Assembly (NCBI RefSeq): GCF_000760215.1
Contig: NZ_JNAW01000004.1
Span: forward strand, 370,669 to 434,668
DNA: 64,000 nt
Source: Prochlorococcus sp. MIT 0603
Lineage (GTDB): Bacteria > Cyanobacteriota > Cyanobacteriia > PCC-6307 > Cyanobiaceae
Direction: 5' to 3'
Below, one piece after another: positions 41,980-51,947 of the stretch. The notes under the pieces were generated by a model. The model ran no database searches and was not told the DNA's origin. It saw only the letters and a program-made list of their open reading frames with translations. Each line of letters starts with the position of its first letter. Positions within the stretch are counted from its first letter, which is position 1. Position numbers and translations under genes: made by a program.

Positions 41980-43665
41980 TTATGCGGCTTTGTTATCCAA
42001 CAAACTTGCAGCATATACACTTGCCTCAGTAAAATTCCCTCCAGCTAATGTAGCCAGTGCAGCTTGACGATCTCCAAACTCCTTTAATAAAAGGACTTTC
42101 GAATTGGTTGTTCCATTATTAATAGATTTTGAAACAGAAAAATGATGATCCGCTAAAGCAGCAACAAGAGGTTGATGTGTAATACAAAAGATCTGTTTAT
42201 TAAGAGATAAATCCTTTAACAACTTTGCAATTGCTGTACTAATTCTCCCACTCACTCCTGAATCAATTTCATCAAAAAGCAAAGTAGTAGAAGGGCTTAT
42301 GTCAGAAAATACAGTTGCCAAGGCAAGTGAAAATCTTGAAAGCTCTCCTCCAGATGCTATTTGAGATAAAGGGGCTAAAGGTTGCCCTGGGTTTGAGGAA
42401 AACATAAATTCAATACGGTCAACACCTATTTGAGATGGAAGTATATTGGAAAAATCAATTTTAAAAATTATATTTTCTAAGCCTAATGGATACAAATGCT
42501 GAACAAGACTCTCTTCTAATTGTTGAGCATATCTTTTTCGTAGAATAGTAAGCTCTAAAGTGGATTGATTAAATTTTAATCTAAGACTCTTCTCCTGACT
42601 TTCTAAAAGATTTAAACTATCATTATAGTCCTGAATATTTAATACTGCTTTAGACTTCTGTTTCTTTAAAAATAGTCCAGAAAAATCAAGCTGATATCTT
42701 TTTTTCAAATTATTGATATCTGATAATCTTGATTGAATATTTTCTAATTCATTACTTTCATTATCTAATTGATACTTATAATCACTTAGAGATGATAGAA
42801 ACTCTTCTAACTTATAATTAGATTCTACTAAAGTTTCAAAATTTTTTATTAAAGAAGAATCTAATTTTAATAAAGATTTCATCTCTTGAATGCAAACAGA
42901 AAAGTGATCTAAAGCTGTTGGCAAATCTTGATTATTTTCATTTAATCTACTAAACAATAGCCCTAAAGATTCATGTATCTTAACACTGTGAAGAATTCTG
43001 TCTTGTTCCTTTTTTAAAGTATTTTCCTCATCAGGATCTTCAATTTGAAGTGAGTCTAAATCTTCTAAAAATGTTTTAGCAATTAAAAATCTAGAATCAA
43101 AACTTTCTTTTTCTTTCTTTAAATCTATAAGCTTTGATTCTGCTAATTTCCAACTATTCCAATTTTCCTTCACACTCAACTTGGCTTTTTTAATAACATC
43201 AGAACCAAGGCGATCAAGCATTCTTAATTGTTCTAAAGATGATGTTAATAAGTGAAATTTACCTTGCTCTGTTAAATCAATCAAAGAGGGCCTTAATGAA
43301 AGCAATTGCTTCCGATTAATAATTTCTCCATTTAATCTAATGCGGCTTGATAAACGGTCATCTTTTATTTTCCAATCTCTTGAAATAAAAAGTTCAGACT
43401 CAAAGTGATCAAAAGAATTTTCTTTAAGCCAATTCTCTACATTTGAATCAATTGAAAAACAAGCCTCTATCAAACATTCTTTAGATCCAGCCCGCATAAG
43501 GCGAGAAGAAGGAACACTTGATCCTCCCAGCAAAGAATCAATAGCTAATAAAAAAACAGACTTACCAGCTCCAGTTTCTCCAGTAAATACAGAAAACCCT
43601 TTTTCAAAACGAAGGTCTAAGCTTTCCATAAGAGCAATATTATTGAGCCGCAGTCCTAGAAGCAC
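41980..43665 (-). CDS. recN: DNA repair protein RecN
   Basis: A 561-aa SMC-like ATPase for double-strand-break repair. Seen: Walker A GETGAGKSVFL near 29-39, a long coiled-coil middle (about 160-380) interrupted by an SMC-hinge-like turn, and the C-terminal signature ASGGELSRFSLALA with Walker B TTLLFDEIDSGVSG. Length is normal. It lies upstream of uvrA and diverges from the ubiB-like gene, leaving a 76-base promoter region. Confidence 0.95.
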   Translation of the reverse strand: MLLGLRLNNIALMESLDLRFEKGFSVFTGETGAGKSVFLLAIDSLLGGSSVPSSRLMRAGSKECLIEACFSIDSNVENWLKENSFDHFESELFISRDWKIKDDRLSSRIRLNGEIINRKQLLSLRPSLIDLTEQGKFHLLTSSLEQLRMLDRLGSDVIKKAKLSVKENWNSWKLAESKLIDLKKEKESFDSRFLIAKTFLEDLDSLQIEDPDEENTLKKEQDRILHSVKIHESLGLLFSRLNENNQDLPTALDHFSVCIQEMKSLLKLDSSLIKNFETLVESNYKLEEFLSSLSDYKYQLDNESNELENIQSRLSDINNLKKRYQLDFSGLFLKKQKSKAVLNIQDYNDSLNLLESQEKSLRLKFNQSTLELTILRKRYAQQLEESLVQHLYPLGLENIIFKIDFSNILPSQIGVDRIEFMFSSNPGQPLAPLSQIASGGELSRFSLALATVFSDISPSTTLLFDEIDSGVSGRISTAIAKLLKDLSLNKQIFCITHQPLVAALADHHFSVSKSINNGTTNSKVLLLKEFGDRQAALATLAGGNFTEASVYAASLLDNKAA

Positions 43666-43741
43666 ATCATTAAAGTAACCTATATAAAAGCTACCTAATC
43701 CTTTATCAAATTAGAAGGGTTAATCAAGTCAGCATCAACAA

Positions 43742-45595
43742 ATGAAAGAAGAACTAAGTGATTTCATAGAAGCAGCTGGCTTACAGTCTTACGATCCGAA
43801 TGAAATAAAAAATATATACAAGCAAAATCCAGGTCGACTAATAAAAAGACTTTGGCAAACATTAATACCAATAGCTCTATTTTTTATAGCTATTGGTATT
43901 GAAAAAATAATTGGACGTTTCAAAGATGAAAAAAAGACACGAGAAAGAGCAAAAGAATTTACTAATCTTTTAGTGAAATTAGGGCCAGCTTTTATAAAGG
44001 CTGGGCAGGCATTATCAACCAGACCAGATGTTGTACCTCAATTGGTTCTTGAAGAGCTATCTCAATTACAAGATCAGCTGCCTGGGTTCGATAGTGAATT
44101 AGCGTTGAAATGTATAAAAGAAGATTTAGGAAAAACTCATGAAGAAATCTATAAGTACTTCGAAGAAGAGCCAATCTCAGCAGCATCTCTGGGGCAAGTA
44201 CATCAAGCTATATTGCATACCGGAGAAAAAGTGGCTGTGAAAATTCAAAGACCAGGCTTAAGAGAACAAATAACTCTTGATTTATACATAGTACGGAATA
44301 TTGCAATATGGTCTAAAAAGTATGTCTGGTTTATTAAAAGTGATCTAGTAGGGCTTATCGATGAACTTGGTAGAAGAGTGTTTGAAGAAATGGATTATAT
44401 AAATGAAGCTAATAATGCAGAAAAGTTTGCCAATTTACATAAACACAATAAAAACATAACAGTACCAAAAATTTATAAAGCTTTTACTAGCAAAAGAATA
44501 TTAACTATGGAGTGGATTGAAGGAGTTAAATTAACTAAACTTGAAAATATTAATAAATTGGGAATAGATCCAAATAAAATGATAGAAATAGGCGTGAACT
44601 GTAGCCTTCAACAACTATTAGAACATGGATTTTTTCATGCAGATCCTCATCCAGGAAACATACTAGCGTTAGAAGATGGAAGATTATGTTATTTGGATTT
44701 TGGAATGATGAGTGAAGTTTCTGATGAAGCCAGAACTGGGTTAATACAAGCAGTTGTTCATTTGGTAAATAGAAATTTTAAAAAATTATCTGAAGATTTT
44801 GTAGAATTAGGATTTTTAAAAGAAAATATAAACTTAGAACCAATTGTTCCAGCCTTTGAAAAAGTATTTGAATCAACCTTAGATAAAGGAGTAAGCACTA
44901 TGGACTTTAAAAGTGTGACTGATGACATGTCTGGTCTCATGTATAGATTTCCATTTCAATTACCACCTTATTACGCATTAATAATTAGATCATTAATAAC
45001 ACTAGAAGGAATAGCATTAAGTGTAGATCCAGAATTTAAGATATTAGGAGTAGCGTATCCATATTTTGCAAGGCGGTTAATGGAAGATCCTGATCCAAAA
45101 CTAAGAAAAAGCCTAAAAGAAATGCTTTTTGATGAAAATATATTTAAATGGAATAGACTTGAAGACTTGATTAGAAGCGCTACAAAACAATCAGAAATAG
45201 ATATTGAAAAATTAATTGATCAAGTTTTAGATTTTTTATTTTCAGAACATGGTGGCATCCTAAGAGAAGAATTAATTGACTCAATAGCAGAAAGATTTGA
45301 TTTAATTAATTTATATGCAATAAAAAATATCAACAAACTATTACCAAAAAACCTACAATCAAATGATATTATTTATAATGACGATATTAATAATATGAAT
45401 GAATTAGAACCTATAAAAAAACTGATTCATATCATTCAAAATTTACCAGGAATTAATTCATATTTAATTTTTAAAAAAATTAATAGATTATTAAAAGAGC
45501 CCTATGCAAGAATAATGAGTATTAAAATTGCGAAAAAGGTAACAAATAAAAGTGTTGCTAGAATAATCAAGCTTGCCGCAGGAGATGAGCAATAA
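43742..45595 (+). CDS. UbiB/ABC1 atypical kinase
   Basis: A 617-aa member of the ABC1/ADCK family, found in isoprenoid-lipid and quinone metabolism. Seen: the KAGQALSTRPDVVP version of the KxGQ motif, SAASLGQVHQA (Ala-rich nucleotide loop), VAVKIQRPG with the ion-pair lysine, and the catalytic HADPHPGNI with LDFGMMSE. The C-terminal 200 residues form a less conserved helical tail with membrane-leaning segments. The next gene starts directly at its stop. The substrate is not known. Confidence 0.92.
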   Translation: MKEELSDFIEAAGLQSYDPNEIKNIYKQNPGRLIKRLWQTLIPIALFFIAIGIEKIIGRFKDEKKTRERAKEFTNLLVKLGPAFIKAGQALSTRPDVVPQLVLEELSQLQDQLPGFDSELALKCIKEDLGKTHEEIYKYFEEEPISAASLGQVHQAILHTGEKVAVKIQRPGLREQITLDLYIVRNIAIWSKKYVWFIKSDLVGLIDELGRRVFEEMDYINEANNAEKFANLHKHNKNITVPKIYKAFTSKRILTMEWIEGVKLTKLENINKLGIDPNKMIEIGVNCSLQQLLEHGFFHADPHPGNILALEDGRLCYLDFGMMSEVSDEARTGLIQAVVHLVNRNFKKLSEDFVELGFLKENINLEPIVPAFEKVFESTLDKGVSTMDFKSVTDDMSGLMYRFPFQLPPYYALIIRSLITLEGIALSVDPEFKILGVAYPYFARRLMEDPDPKLRKSLKEMLFDENIFKWNRLEDLIRSATKQSEIDIEKLIDQVLDFLFSEHGGILREELIDSIAERFDLINLYAIKNINKLLPKNLQSNDIIYNDDINNMNELEPIKKLIHIIQNLPGINSYLIFKKINRLLKEPYARIMSIKIAKKVTNKSVARIIKLAAGDEQ

Positions 45596-46165
45596 ATGAA
45601 ATTAAAAAATTATCTTATAGCAGGAACCTTTGTTTTATTTTCTTTAGTCCCAACAAAAGTATATTCTGCTGAAAAGATCAACTTGTATGTAAATATACTA
45701 AGTCGAAGTGTTAGCATTAAAGAATTGGAAGAATTTAGTAAAACTGGCAAAGAAACAAGAATCTTAAAAAAAGTACTTAAAGATGAAGACAAAGAAACAT
45801 TAAAAAATCTACTTAAAAAAGAATATAAAACACCAATTAAATTAACGAGTAGATTACTATATAGTCAAATAGGAGAAGTAATACTGAAAAAAATATCAAA
45901 AATAATGTATCCAGATAAAATTCTCGATGAATCTACAAGTATATTTGCTTTAAAATCTGCAACTATCTTATCAATATCAAAAGAAAATGAATCTATTAAT
46001 GTTCTTAGATTTTTAAAGGCATACCCTAGCGAAGTTATTGCAATAGATGTAATTGAGTTGAGTAGAGTCGTTAACAAAGTAGAATCGATGAATGAATTAG
46101 TCAAATTCTTTACTGACTCTCCATTGGAAAAACTAAAAAGCAAAAGCAATGCAACGAATCTCTAA
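45596..46165 (+). CDS. DUF1400-like secreted protein, no hydrolase domain
   Basis: A 189-aa protein with a signal peptide (KNYLIAGTFVLFSLVPTKVYS, cleavage near residue 24). It is followed by the DUF1400 pattern: INLYVNILSRSVSIKELEEFSKTGK. In cyanobacteria this segment usually precedes an alpha/beta hydrolase domain. Here the protein ends after the DUF1400 region and no hydrolase GxSxG is seen. The ATG abuts the ubiB-like stop with AGGAG upstream, so the two genes are coupled. Function unknown. Confidence 0.75.
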   Translation: MKLKNYLIAGTFVLFSLVPTKVYSAEKINLYVNILSRSVSIKELEEFSKTGKETRILKKVLKDEDKETLKNLLKKEYKTPIKLTSRLLYSQIGEVILKKISKIMYPDKILDESTSIFALKSATILSISKENESINVLRFLKAYPSEVIAIDVIELSRVVNKVESMNELVKFFTDSPLEKLKSKSNATNL

Positions 46166-46168
46166 ATT

Positions 46169-47281
46169 ATGGTAAAGCAAATGTTGAAAAAAATAAAAAA
46201 TAAACTATCTCTAAAAAGTTCATATGAACAATGGCCAGGCTTAATCCAAGCTTATAAAAGATGGCTGCCTATTAGCAATAAGACACCAATAATAACTCTT
46301 CAAGAAGGAGCTACACCTTTAATAGAGTTAACTTATATAAGTAATATAATAGGAAGAAATATAAAATTATATGCAAAATATGACGGTCTAAATCCAACTG
46401 GTTCATTCAAAGACAGAGGTATGACAATGGCAATAAGTAAAGCAAAAGAAGAAGGTTGTAAAGCAGTGATTTGTGCAAGCACAGGTAATACTTCTGCATC
46501 TGCTGCTGCTTATGCAAAAAAAGGTAATATGAAATGCTTTGTATTAATTCCAGATGGATATGTTGCTCAAGGAAAACTAGCACAAGCATTAGTATACGGT
46601 GCAGAAGTATTAGCTATTAAAGGAAATTTTGATAAAGCATTAAATATTGTTCAAAAATTAGCAAATAACTTTCCAATAACTTTAGTAAACTCTGTAAATC
46701 CATATCGTTTACAAGGACAAAAAACTGCTGCTTTTGAAATTATAGATGCATTAGGAGAAGCTCCAGATTGGTTATCAATACCTATGGGAAATGCAGGAAA
46801 CATTTCAGCCTATTGGATGGGCTTTAAAGAATATTTTAATGCTGGGATTAGTAAAAGATTACCTAGGATGATGGGATTCCAAGCAGAAGGATCAGCTCCA
46901 TTAGTTTTAGGAAAAACAATAGAAAAACCTGAAACAATTGCAACGGCTATAAGAATAGGAAACCCTGTTAATAAAGAAAAAGCAAATATTGTAAAACAAG
47001 AATCTGATGGAGAATTTATAAGCGTAAGTGATGATGAAATAATTAAAGCTTATAAATTACTAGGCAAAGAAGAAGGTATTTTCTGTGAACCCGCAAGTGC
47101 TGCATCAATTGCTGGGATATTAAAAATAAAAGATAAGATACCTAAAAACACAACAATTGTCTGTGTTTTAACAGGAAACGGCTTAAAAGATCCAGATTGT
47201 GCAATAAAAAATAATGATGCCTTATTTAAATCTGGTATAGATCCAACACTAGAAAATGTAGCTAAAAATATGGGGTTTTGA
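46169..47281 (+). CDS. thrC: threonine synthase
   Basis: A 370-aa PLP enzyme that converts O-phosphohomoserine to threonine. Seen: the Schiff-base lysine in [14 protein letters not shown] near residue 80, [14 protein letters not shown], and [15 protein letters not shown] for phosphate and cofactor binding. It is the shorter bacterial/plant-type enzyme, with a normal length. It starts three bases after the DUF1400-like gene and ends at the putative origin. It is transcribed toward the origin, so head-on to the fork. Confidence 0.95.
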   Translation: MVKQMLKKIKNKLSLKSSYEQWPGLIQAYKRWLPISNKTPIITLQEGATPLIELTYISNIIGRNIKLYAKYDGLNPTGSFKDRGMTMAISKAKEEGCKAVICASTGNTSASAAAYAKKGNMKCFVLIPDGYVAQGKLAQALVYGAEVLAIKGNFDKALNIVQKLANNFPITLVNSVNPYRLQGQKTAAFEIIDALGEAPDWLSIPMGNAGNISAYWMGFKEYFNAGISKRLPRMMGFQAEGSAPLVLGKTIEKPETIATAIRIGNPVNKEKANIVKQESDGEFISVSDDEIIKAYKLLGKEEGIFCEPASAASIAGILKIKDKIPKNTTIVCVLTGNGLKDPDCAIKNNDALFKSGIDPTLENVAKNMGF

Positions 47282-47345
47282 TAACAAAAAGACTGGACAA
47301 TTAATTTTCTGCCTGAGGAATGAAAATCAAAACGAGAAAAATAAC

Positions 47346-47354
47346 TGTGGAAAA
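47346..47354 (-). promoter_or_regulatory. DnaA box
   Basis: TGTGGAAAA on the plus strand, i.e. TTTTCCACA on the minus strand: one mismatch to the E. coli consensus TTATCCACA and equal to the box form common in cyanobacteria. Confidence 0.75.
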
Positions 47355-47486
47355 CAAAACAAAACAAAAATTTTTTTTCACAAAATAATCAGAAGCTGTG
47401 AATAGATAAAACAACTCCACAATTTACAAAAACTTATTAACAGTCGAAATTATCTTAAAGTCCGATTAAAACAAAGGGTTTAAGGC

Positions 47487-47495
47487 TTTTCCACA
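47487..47495 (+). promoter_or_regulatory. DnaA box next to the trinucleotide run
   Basis: TTTTCCACA on the plus strand. It is followed by ten bases and then the GTA-CTA-CTA-CTA-CTG run, the order expected of a DnaA box that loads DnaA onto a DnaA-trio. Confidence 0.8.
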
Positions 47496-47505
47496 GATTC
47501 CTCAG

Positions 47506-47520
47506 GTACTACTACTACTG
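47506..47520 (+). promoter_or_regulatory. DnaA-trio-like element
   Basis: Triplets GTA CTA CTA CTA CTG read on the complementary strand 3'-CAT GAT GAT GAT GAC. The known DnaA-trio is a repeating 3'-GAT-5' that guides DnaA onto single strands for unwinding. Five successive trios here keep the central A. An AT-rich stretch follows immediately (47521-47586). Confidence 0.6.
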
Positions 47521-47586
47521 TATTATTTAATTTTTTAAGAAATTTAGAAGTATTCTAAAAATAGAAATAATTGATTTTAAAATAAT
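47521..47586. other. AT-rich candidate DNA unwinding element
   Basis: A run of almost only A and T (TATTATTTAATTTTTTAAG and onward) lies between the trio-like element and the dnaN leader. Its position fits the duplex-unwinding element of a bacterial origin. The actual opening site cannot be read from sequence alone. Confidence 0.5.
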
Positions 47587-47633
47587 GACAAAGAGGGCTT
47601 TCATTTCTATTCTGAGGCAGGTAGCTTGAATTG

Positions 47634-48788
47634 ATGAAACTTGTTTGCTCACAATCTGAATTAAATTCAGCTATACAATTGGTTAGTAGAGCTGTAGCTA
47701 CTAGACCAACTCATCCTGTATTAGCGAATATATTGCTAACAGCTGATGAAGGAACTGGGAAATTAAGTCTTACTGGTTTTGACCTGAATTTAGGAATTCA
47801 AACTTCATTAAATGCTTCAGTTGAAATAAGTGGTGCAATAACTTTACCAGCTAAACTTTTTGGTGAAATTATTTCAAAACTTTCCTCTGAATTTCCTATC
47901 ACCCTTGTTAAAAATGAATCTACTGATCAAGTTGAATTAATAAGTAAAAGTGGAATTTATCAAGTTAGATCTATGGCTGCAGATGATTTCCCAGAATTAC
48001 CAATTGTTCAAAATGAATCATTTTTGAAAGTTAATTCTAATTCTTTTGCATATGCATTAAAATCCACCTTATTTGCTAGTAGCTCTGATGAAGCAAAACA
48101 AATTTTAACAGGAGTTAATCTTTGTTTTGAAGGAACTTCTTTAAAGTCAGCAGCAACTGATGGACATAGATTAGCTGTTTTAAATCTTACTGAAGTTTTA
48201 TCTACATCATCGAATAACTCAGAAAATCAGGAATCTATTGAAATTACTTTACCATCAAGATCATTAAGAGAAGTTGAACGTTTTCTTAGTACTTGTAATT
48301 CGAATACAGAAATTAGTTTTTTTTATGACCAAGGACAAGTTGTTTTTATATCTTCTGATCAAATAGTAACTACAAGAACATTAGATGGATCTTACCCTAA
48401 TTATAAACAGCTTATTCCAGATACTTTTAAACATGAATTGATATTAGATAGAAAAATATTTATTTCCGCCTTAGATAGAATATCAGTTTTAGCTGAACAA
48501 CATAATAACGTTATTAAAATAGCAACTAATAAAAAATTAAATATTTTAAATATTACTGCTGATGCTCAAGATTTAGGTAGTGGTTCTGAATCTATTCCAA
48601 TAAAGTTTGATTCTGAAGATATTCAAATAGCTTTTAACTCAAGATATTTACTTGAAGGTTTGAAGGTTATTAATACTGATAATATCTCTTTAAAATTCAA
48701 TGCTCCTACTACACCAGCTATTTTCACGCCTTCCGATGAAGATACAAGTTTTATTTATTTAGTGATGCCAGTACAAATACGTTCTTAA
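47634..48788 (+). CDS. dnaN: DNA polymerase III beta sliding clamp
   Basis: A 384-aa clamp subunit that encircles DNA and tethers the polymerase. It shows the three-fold repeated domain plan: an N-terminal MKLVCSQSELNSAIQLVSRAVATRPTHP-type start, TDGHRLAVLNL in the middle domain, and the C-terminal end YLVMPVQIRS, which forms the partner-binding pocket (the MPMR-like tail is MPVQIR). The ATG at 47634 is preferred over a TTG one codon earlier. It is the first gene after the putative origin and transcribes away from it. Confidence 0.97.
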   Translation: MKLVCSQSELNSAIQLVSRAVATRPTHPVLANILLTADEGTGKLSLTGFDLNLGIQTSLNASVEISGAITLPAKLFGEIISKLSSEFPITLVKNESTDQVELISKSGIYQVRSMAADDFPELPIVQNESFLKVNSNSFAYALKSTLFASSSDEAKQILTGVNLCFEGTSLKSAATDGHRLAVLNLTEVLSTSSNNSENQESIEITLPSRSLREVERFLSTCNSNTEISFFYDQGQVVFISSDQIVTTRTLDGSYPNYKQLIPDTFKHELILDRKIFISALDRISVLAEQHNNVIKIATNKKLNILNITADAQDLGSGSESIPIKFDSEDIQIAFNSRYLLEGLKVINTDNISLKFNAPTTPAIFTPSDEDTSFIYLVMPVQIRS

Positions 48789-48789
48789 A

Positions 48790-49524
48790 TTGTCTATTCC
48801 TACACAGTATCTTTTAAGTAATCTTTTACAGCAAAATGTTCGCTGTAACTATGGTATAGATCATGGTACTGGTGTTATAGCTTGGATGTATCCTCCTGTT
48901 CATAGATTATTAGGTTGGGCTAGTAGACCTTCTAAAATAAGTTTAAAAAGAAGTGTATGGCGGTTAGATCAAATTAAATCTATTAGACATGAAGAAGTTA
49001 TAGTCAAAGGAGACCCTGCTGATTCTGATCAGGCAACAATTAATAGATTTCCGACTTTACTTGAGGCATCATTATTGAATAAAAATGGAGAAAAAATTGC
49101 TAATATAGCTGACTTGATTTTTGATACTAAAACTGGAAATATTTTATATTATTTAGTTTCCCGTACTAATCCTAAGATACCGGGAACTAGTAGATGGAGA
49201 TTTGATTTAGATTGTATACTCGATCAAGAACCAGGATGTGTAACATCTTCTATTTATAATTTAGAAGATTTACCTCTTGTTAAAAGTAGTCTTAGGCAGG
49301 ATTTTTTAAAACAAAGTAAAAAGATTAGGGAGAATTTTGTTGAAATATCTAATTTGGCAAATGAAAAATTAGAGGGTTGGTTAGATGAACCTTTAGTAGA
49401 TAATTCACAGAGAACTATTACTGATGATTTTTCTGATTCAGATATTGATGATAATTATTTTGATCAAAAAGAATATAATAGAACTGATATATATAATGAT
49501 AATGAAGAAGATCCATGGATTTAG
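48790..49524 (+). CDS. PRC-barrel domain protein
   Basis: A 244-aa protein with two PRC-barrel-like regions. The first is at the N-terminus and the clearer one is near 95-150 ([34 protein letters not shown]). The C-terminal 60 residues are acidic and probably disordered. Similar genes sit between dnaN and purL in picocyanobacteria. The start is TTG at 48790, one base after the dnaN stop. Its end overlaps the purL start by ten bases. PRC barrels bind protein or RNA partners; the role here is unknown. Confidence 0.8.
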   Translation: MSIPTQYLLSNLLQQNVRCNYGIDHGTGVIAWMYPPVHRLLGWASRPSKISLKRSVWRLDQIKSIRHEEVIVKGDPADSDQATINRFPTLLEASLLNKNGEKIANIADLIFDTKTGNILYYLVSRTNPKIPGTSRWRFDLDCILDQEPGCVTSSIYNLEDLPLVKSSLRQDFLKQSKKIRENFVEISNLANEKLEGWLDEPLVDNSQRTITDDFSDSDIDDNYFDQKEYNRTDIYNDNEEDPWI

Positions 49525-51908
49525 ATATGAATGAATTGGCATTTACTCGAATACTTGAAAACCCTGCTTTTTCAGTTGATTATGATGTTCTTAAGGCCTT
49601 AAAAAAAGAAGGTTTAAAATATCAGGATTATATTGAAATATGTAATCGATTAAAAAGAGGTCCTAATAGAACAGAGTTAGGAATGTTTGGTGTTATGTGG
49701 TCAGAACATTGTTGTTATAGGAATTCAAAACCCTTGTTATCCAATTTTCCAACAAAAGGTAAGAATATTCTTGTTGGTCCTGGTGAAAATGCTGGTGTTG
49801 TTGATTTAGGTCAAGGTCAAAGATTAGCTTTTAAAATAGAGAGTCATAATCATCCTTCTGCGATAGAACCTTTTCAAGGTGCTGCAACAGGAGTTGGTGG
49901 TATTTTGCGAGATATTTTTACCATGGGTGCAAGACCTATTGCCCTCTTGAATTCTCTTAGATTTGGTCCCTTAGATAAGGACAAAAATATTGGATTATTA
50001 GAAGGTGTTGTTGCTGGAATCGCTCATTACGGAAATTGTGTAGGAGTACCTACTGTTGGTGGAGAAGTTGGTTTTCATGAGAGTTATTCGGGCAATCCAT
50101 TAGTTAATGCAATGGCTTTAGGTTTAATGGAAACCGATGACATTGTTTGTTCTGGGGCTTCTGGCATTGGTTATTCAGTTGTTTACGTAGGTAGTACTAC
50201 TGGAAGAGATGGTATGGGAGGAGCTAGTTTTGCAAGCTCTGAATTAACAAATTCTTCCATTGATGATCGTCCAGCAGTACAAGTTGGTGATCCTTTTTTA
50301 GAAAAAGGTTTAATTGAAGGATGTTTAGAAGCTTTTAAGACAGAAGATGTTATTGCTGCTCAAGATATGGGTGCAGCTGGTCTTACTTGTAGTTGTTCAG
50401 AAATGGCTGCGAAAGGTGGTGTTGGTATTGAATTAAATCTTGATTTAGTTCCCGCTAGAGAAAAAGATATGACACCGTATGAATTTTTGCTTTCTGAATC
50501 TCAAGAACGCATGCTCTTTGTTGTGAAGCCAGGCTCTGAGGTGGATATAATGAATAAATTTAAGAAGTGGGGATTATATGCTGCTGTTGTTGGAAAAGTT
50601 TTGCAAGATAATATTGTTCGCGTGACTTATAAAAATGAAATTGTTGTTAATTTGCCAGCAGATGCTTTGGCTGAAAATACACCTATCAATCAACATCACT
50701 TAATTAATAAAGTTCCAGACCATATTCAATCTCATTGGAAATGGAATGAATCTTTATTACCTTTGCCTAATGATTTAGGTATTGTTCATCCATTAAATAA
50801 TCAAGAAATCAATTGGAATGATATTACTTTAAGATTATTAGATACTCCTAATATTGCATCAAAGCGGTGGATTTACAATCAGTATGATTATCAAGTTCAA
50901 AATAATACTCTTATTGTACCTGGAGCTGCAGATGCAGCTGTTATTAGGTTAAGGTCATTAGATGATAATTTAATTGATTCCAATCGTGGAGTTGCTGTGA
51001 CAGTAGATTGTCCAAATAGATGGGTTGCTTTAGATCCAAAAAGAGGAGCAATTGCTTCTGTTGCAGAGGCTGCAAGAAATATTAGTTGTGTTGGAGCTAC
51101 ACCTTTAGCGATTACAAATAATTTGAACTTTTCTTCACCAGATGATCCAATTGGTTATTGGCAATTAGCTATGGCTTGTAAAGGTATTACTGAAGCTTGT
51201 TTAGCATTGGGAACCCCTGTTACTGGAGGTAATGTATCTTTATATAATGAAACTGCATCATTAGAAGGTAATAAGCAGCCAATACAACCAACCCCTGTTA
51301 TTGGAATGATTGGTTTAATTGATGATATTAATAAAATTGTTAAACAAGGTTGGATTAAGTCTGATCATCAGATTTTCTTAATAGGTACTTCATTAGTATC
51401 TCAAGAGCAAGAATTTTCTTTAAGTGCGAGTACTTATCTTGAAACTATTTTTGGAAAAGAAACAGGAAGGCCTCCTTTAATTGATTTTGCTGTTGAAAAA
51501 TCTGTTCAATCCTTCGTAAGAGAGTTAATTTCGAAAGGTTTAATTGAATCTGCTCATGATGTAAGTGATGGTGGGTTAGTAGTTGCTCTTGCTGAATCAT
51601 GTATGTCATCTGATTTAGGTGCAACTTGTTATTTACCAGAAACTTTTAATCGTATAGATAATCTATTATTTGGAGAAGGAGGCTCTAGAATTTTAATAAG
51701 TATTGATCCTAGTAATATCAATGCTTTTAAAACTTGCATTAAAGAAAATTCCAACTCTTTTTCATCTTTATTATTAGGAACAGTTAATAATAGTAATATT
51801 CTTAAAATTAATAAAAATCATTTGAACTTAGTTAATTTATCAATTCCAGAAATGAAAAAAACTTTTGAAAGTTCTATTCCTAAAAGAATATTATCTAGTA
51901 AAAAATAA
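49515..51908 (+). CDS. purL: phosphoribosylformylglycinamidine synthase subunit PurL
   Basis: A 797-aa small-type PurL that converts FGAR to FGAM with ATP, using ammonia from PurQ with PurS. Seen: [15 protein letters not shown], the ATP-site [28 protein letters not shown], and [28 protein letters not shown] second half-repeat has [19 protein letters not shown] [14 protein letters not shown], and [13 protein letters not shown] is present. Length fits the non-fused bacterial form. An ATG four codons downstream is an alternative start. purF follows 39 bases later. Confidence 0.97.
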   Translation: MDLDMNELAFTRILENPAFSVDYDVLKALKKEGLKYQDYIEICNRLKRGPNRTELGMFGVMWSEHCCYRNSKPLLSNFPTKGKNILVGPGENAGVVDLGQGQRLAFKIESHNHPSAIEPFQGAATGVGGILRDIFTMGARPIALLNSLRFGPLDKDKNIGLLEGVVAGIAHYGNCVGVPTVGGEVGFHESYSGNPLVNAMALGLMETDDIVCSGASGIGYSVVYVGSTTGRDGMGGASFASSELTNSSIDDRPAVQVGDPFLEKGLIEGCLEAFKTEDVIAAQDMGAAGLTCSCSEMAAKGGVGIELNLDLVPAREKDMTPYEFLLSESQERMLFVVKPGSEVDIMNKFKKWGLYAAVVGKVLQDNIVRVTYKNEIVVNLPADALAENTPINQHHLINKVPDHIQSHWKWNESLLPLPNDLGIVHPLNNQEINWNDITLRLLDTPNIASKRWIYNQYDYQVQNNTLIVPGAADAAVIRLRSLDDNLIDSNRGVAVTVDCPNRWVALDPKRGAIASVAEAARNISCVGATPLAITNNLNFSSPDDPIGYWQLAMACKGITEACLALGTPVTGGNVSLYNETASLEGNKQPIQPTPVIGMIGLIDDINKIVKQGWIKSDHQIFLIGTSLVSQEQEFSLSASTYLETIFGKETGRPPLIDFAVEKSVQSFVRELISKGLIESAHDVSDGGLVVALAESCMSSDLGATCYLPETFNRIDNLLFGEGGSRILISIDPSNINAFKTCIKENSNSFSSLLLGTVNNSNILKINKNHLNLVNLSIPEMKKTFESSIPKRILSSKK

Positions 51909-51947
51909 AAATGTTTTTAATTTATTTTATTATTTAGGAGAAAATTT

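Larger units (their letters stand above)
47282..47633. other. oriC: probable replication origin (oriC) upstream of dnaN
   Basis: This is the only non-coding gap over 300 bases in the window. It holds two exact TTTTCCACA DnaA boxes in opposite orientation, several looser matches (such as TTATTAACA at 47434-47442 and TTTTTCACA at 47374-47382), a CTA-trinucleotide run and an AT-rich stretch before dnaN. Prochlorococcus chromosomes are usually numbered from dnaN. Strand composition also appears to change here. dnaA is not next to it, as in other cyanobacteria. Confidence 0.8.
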
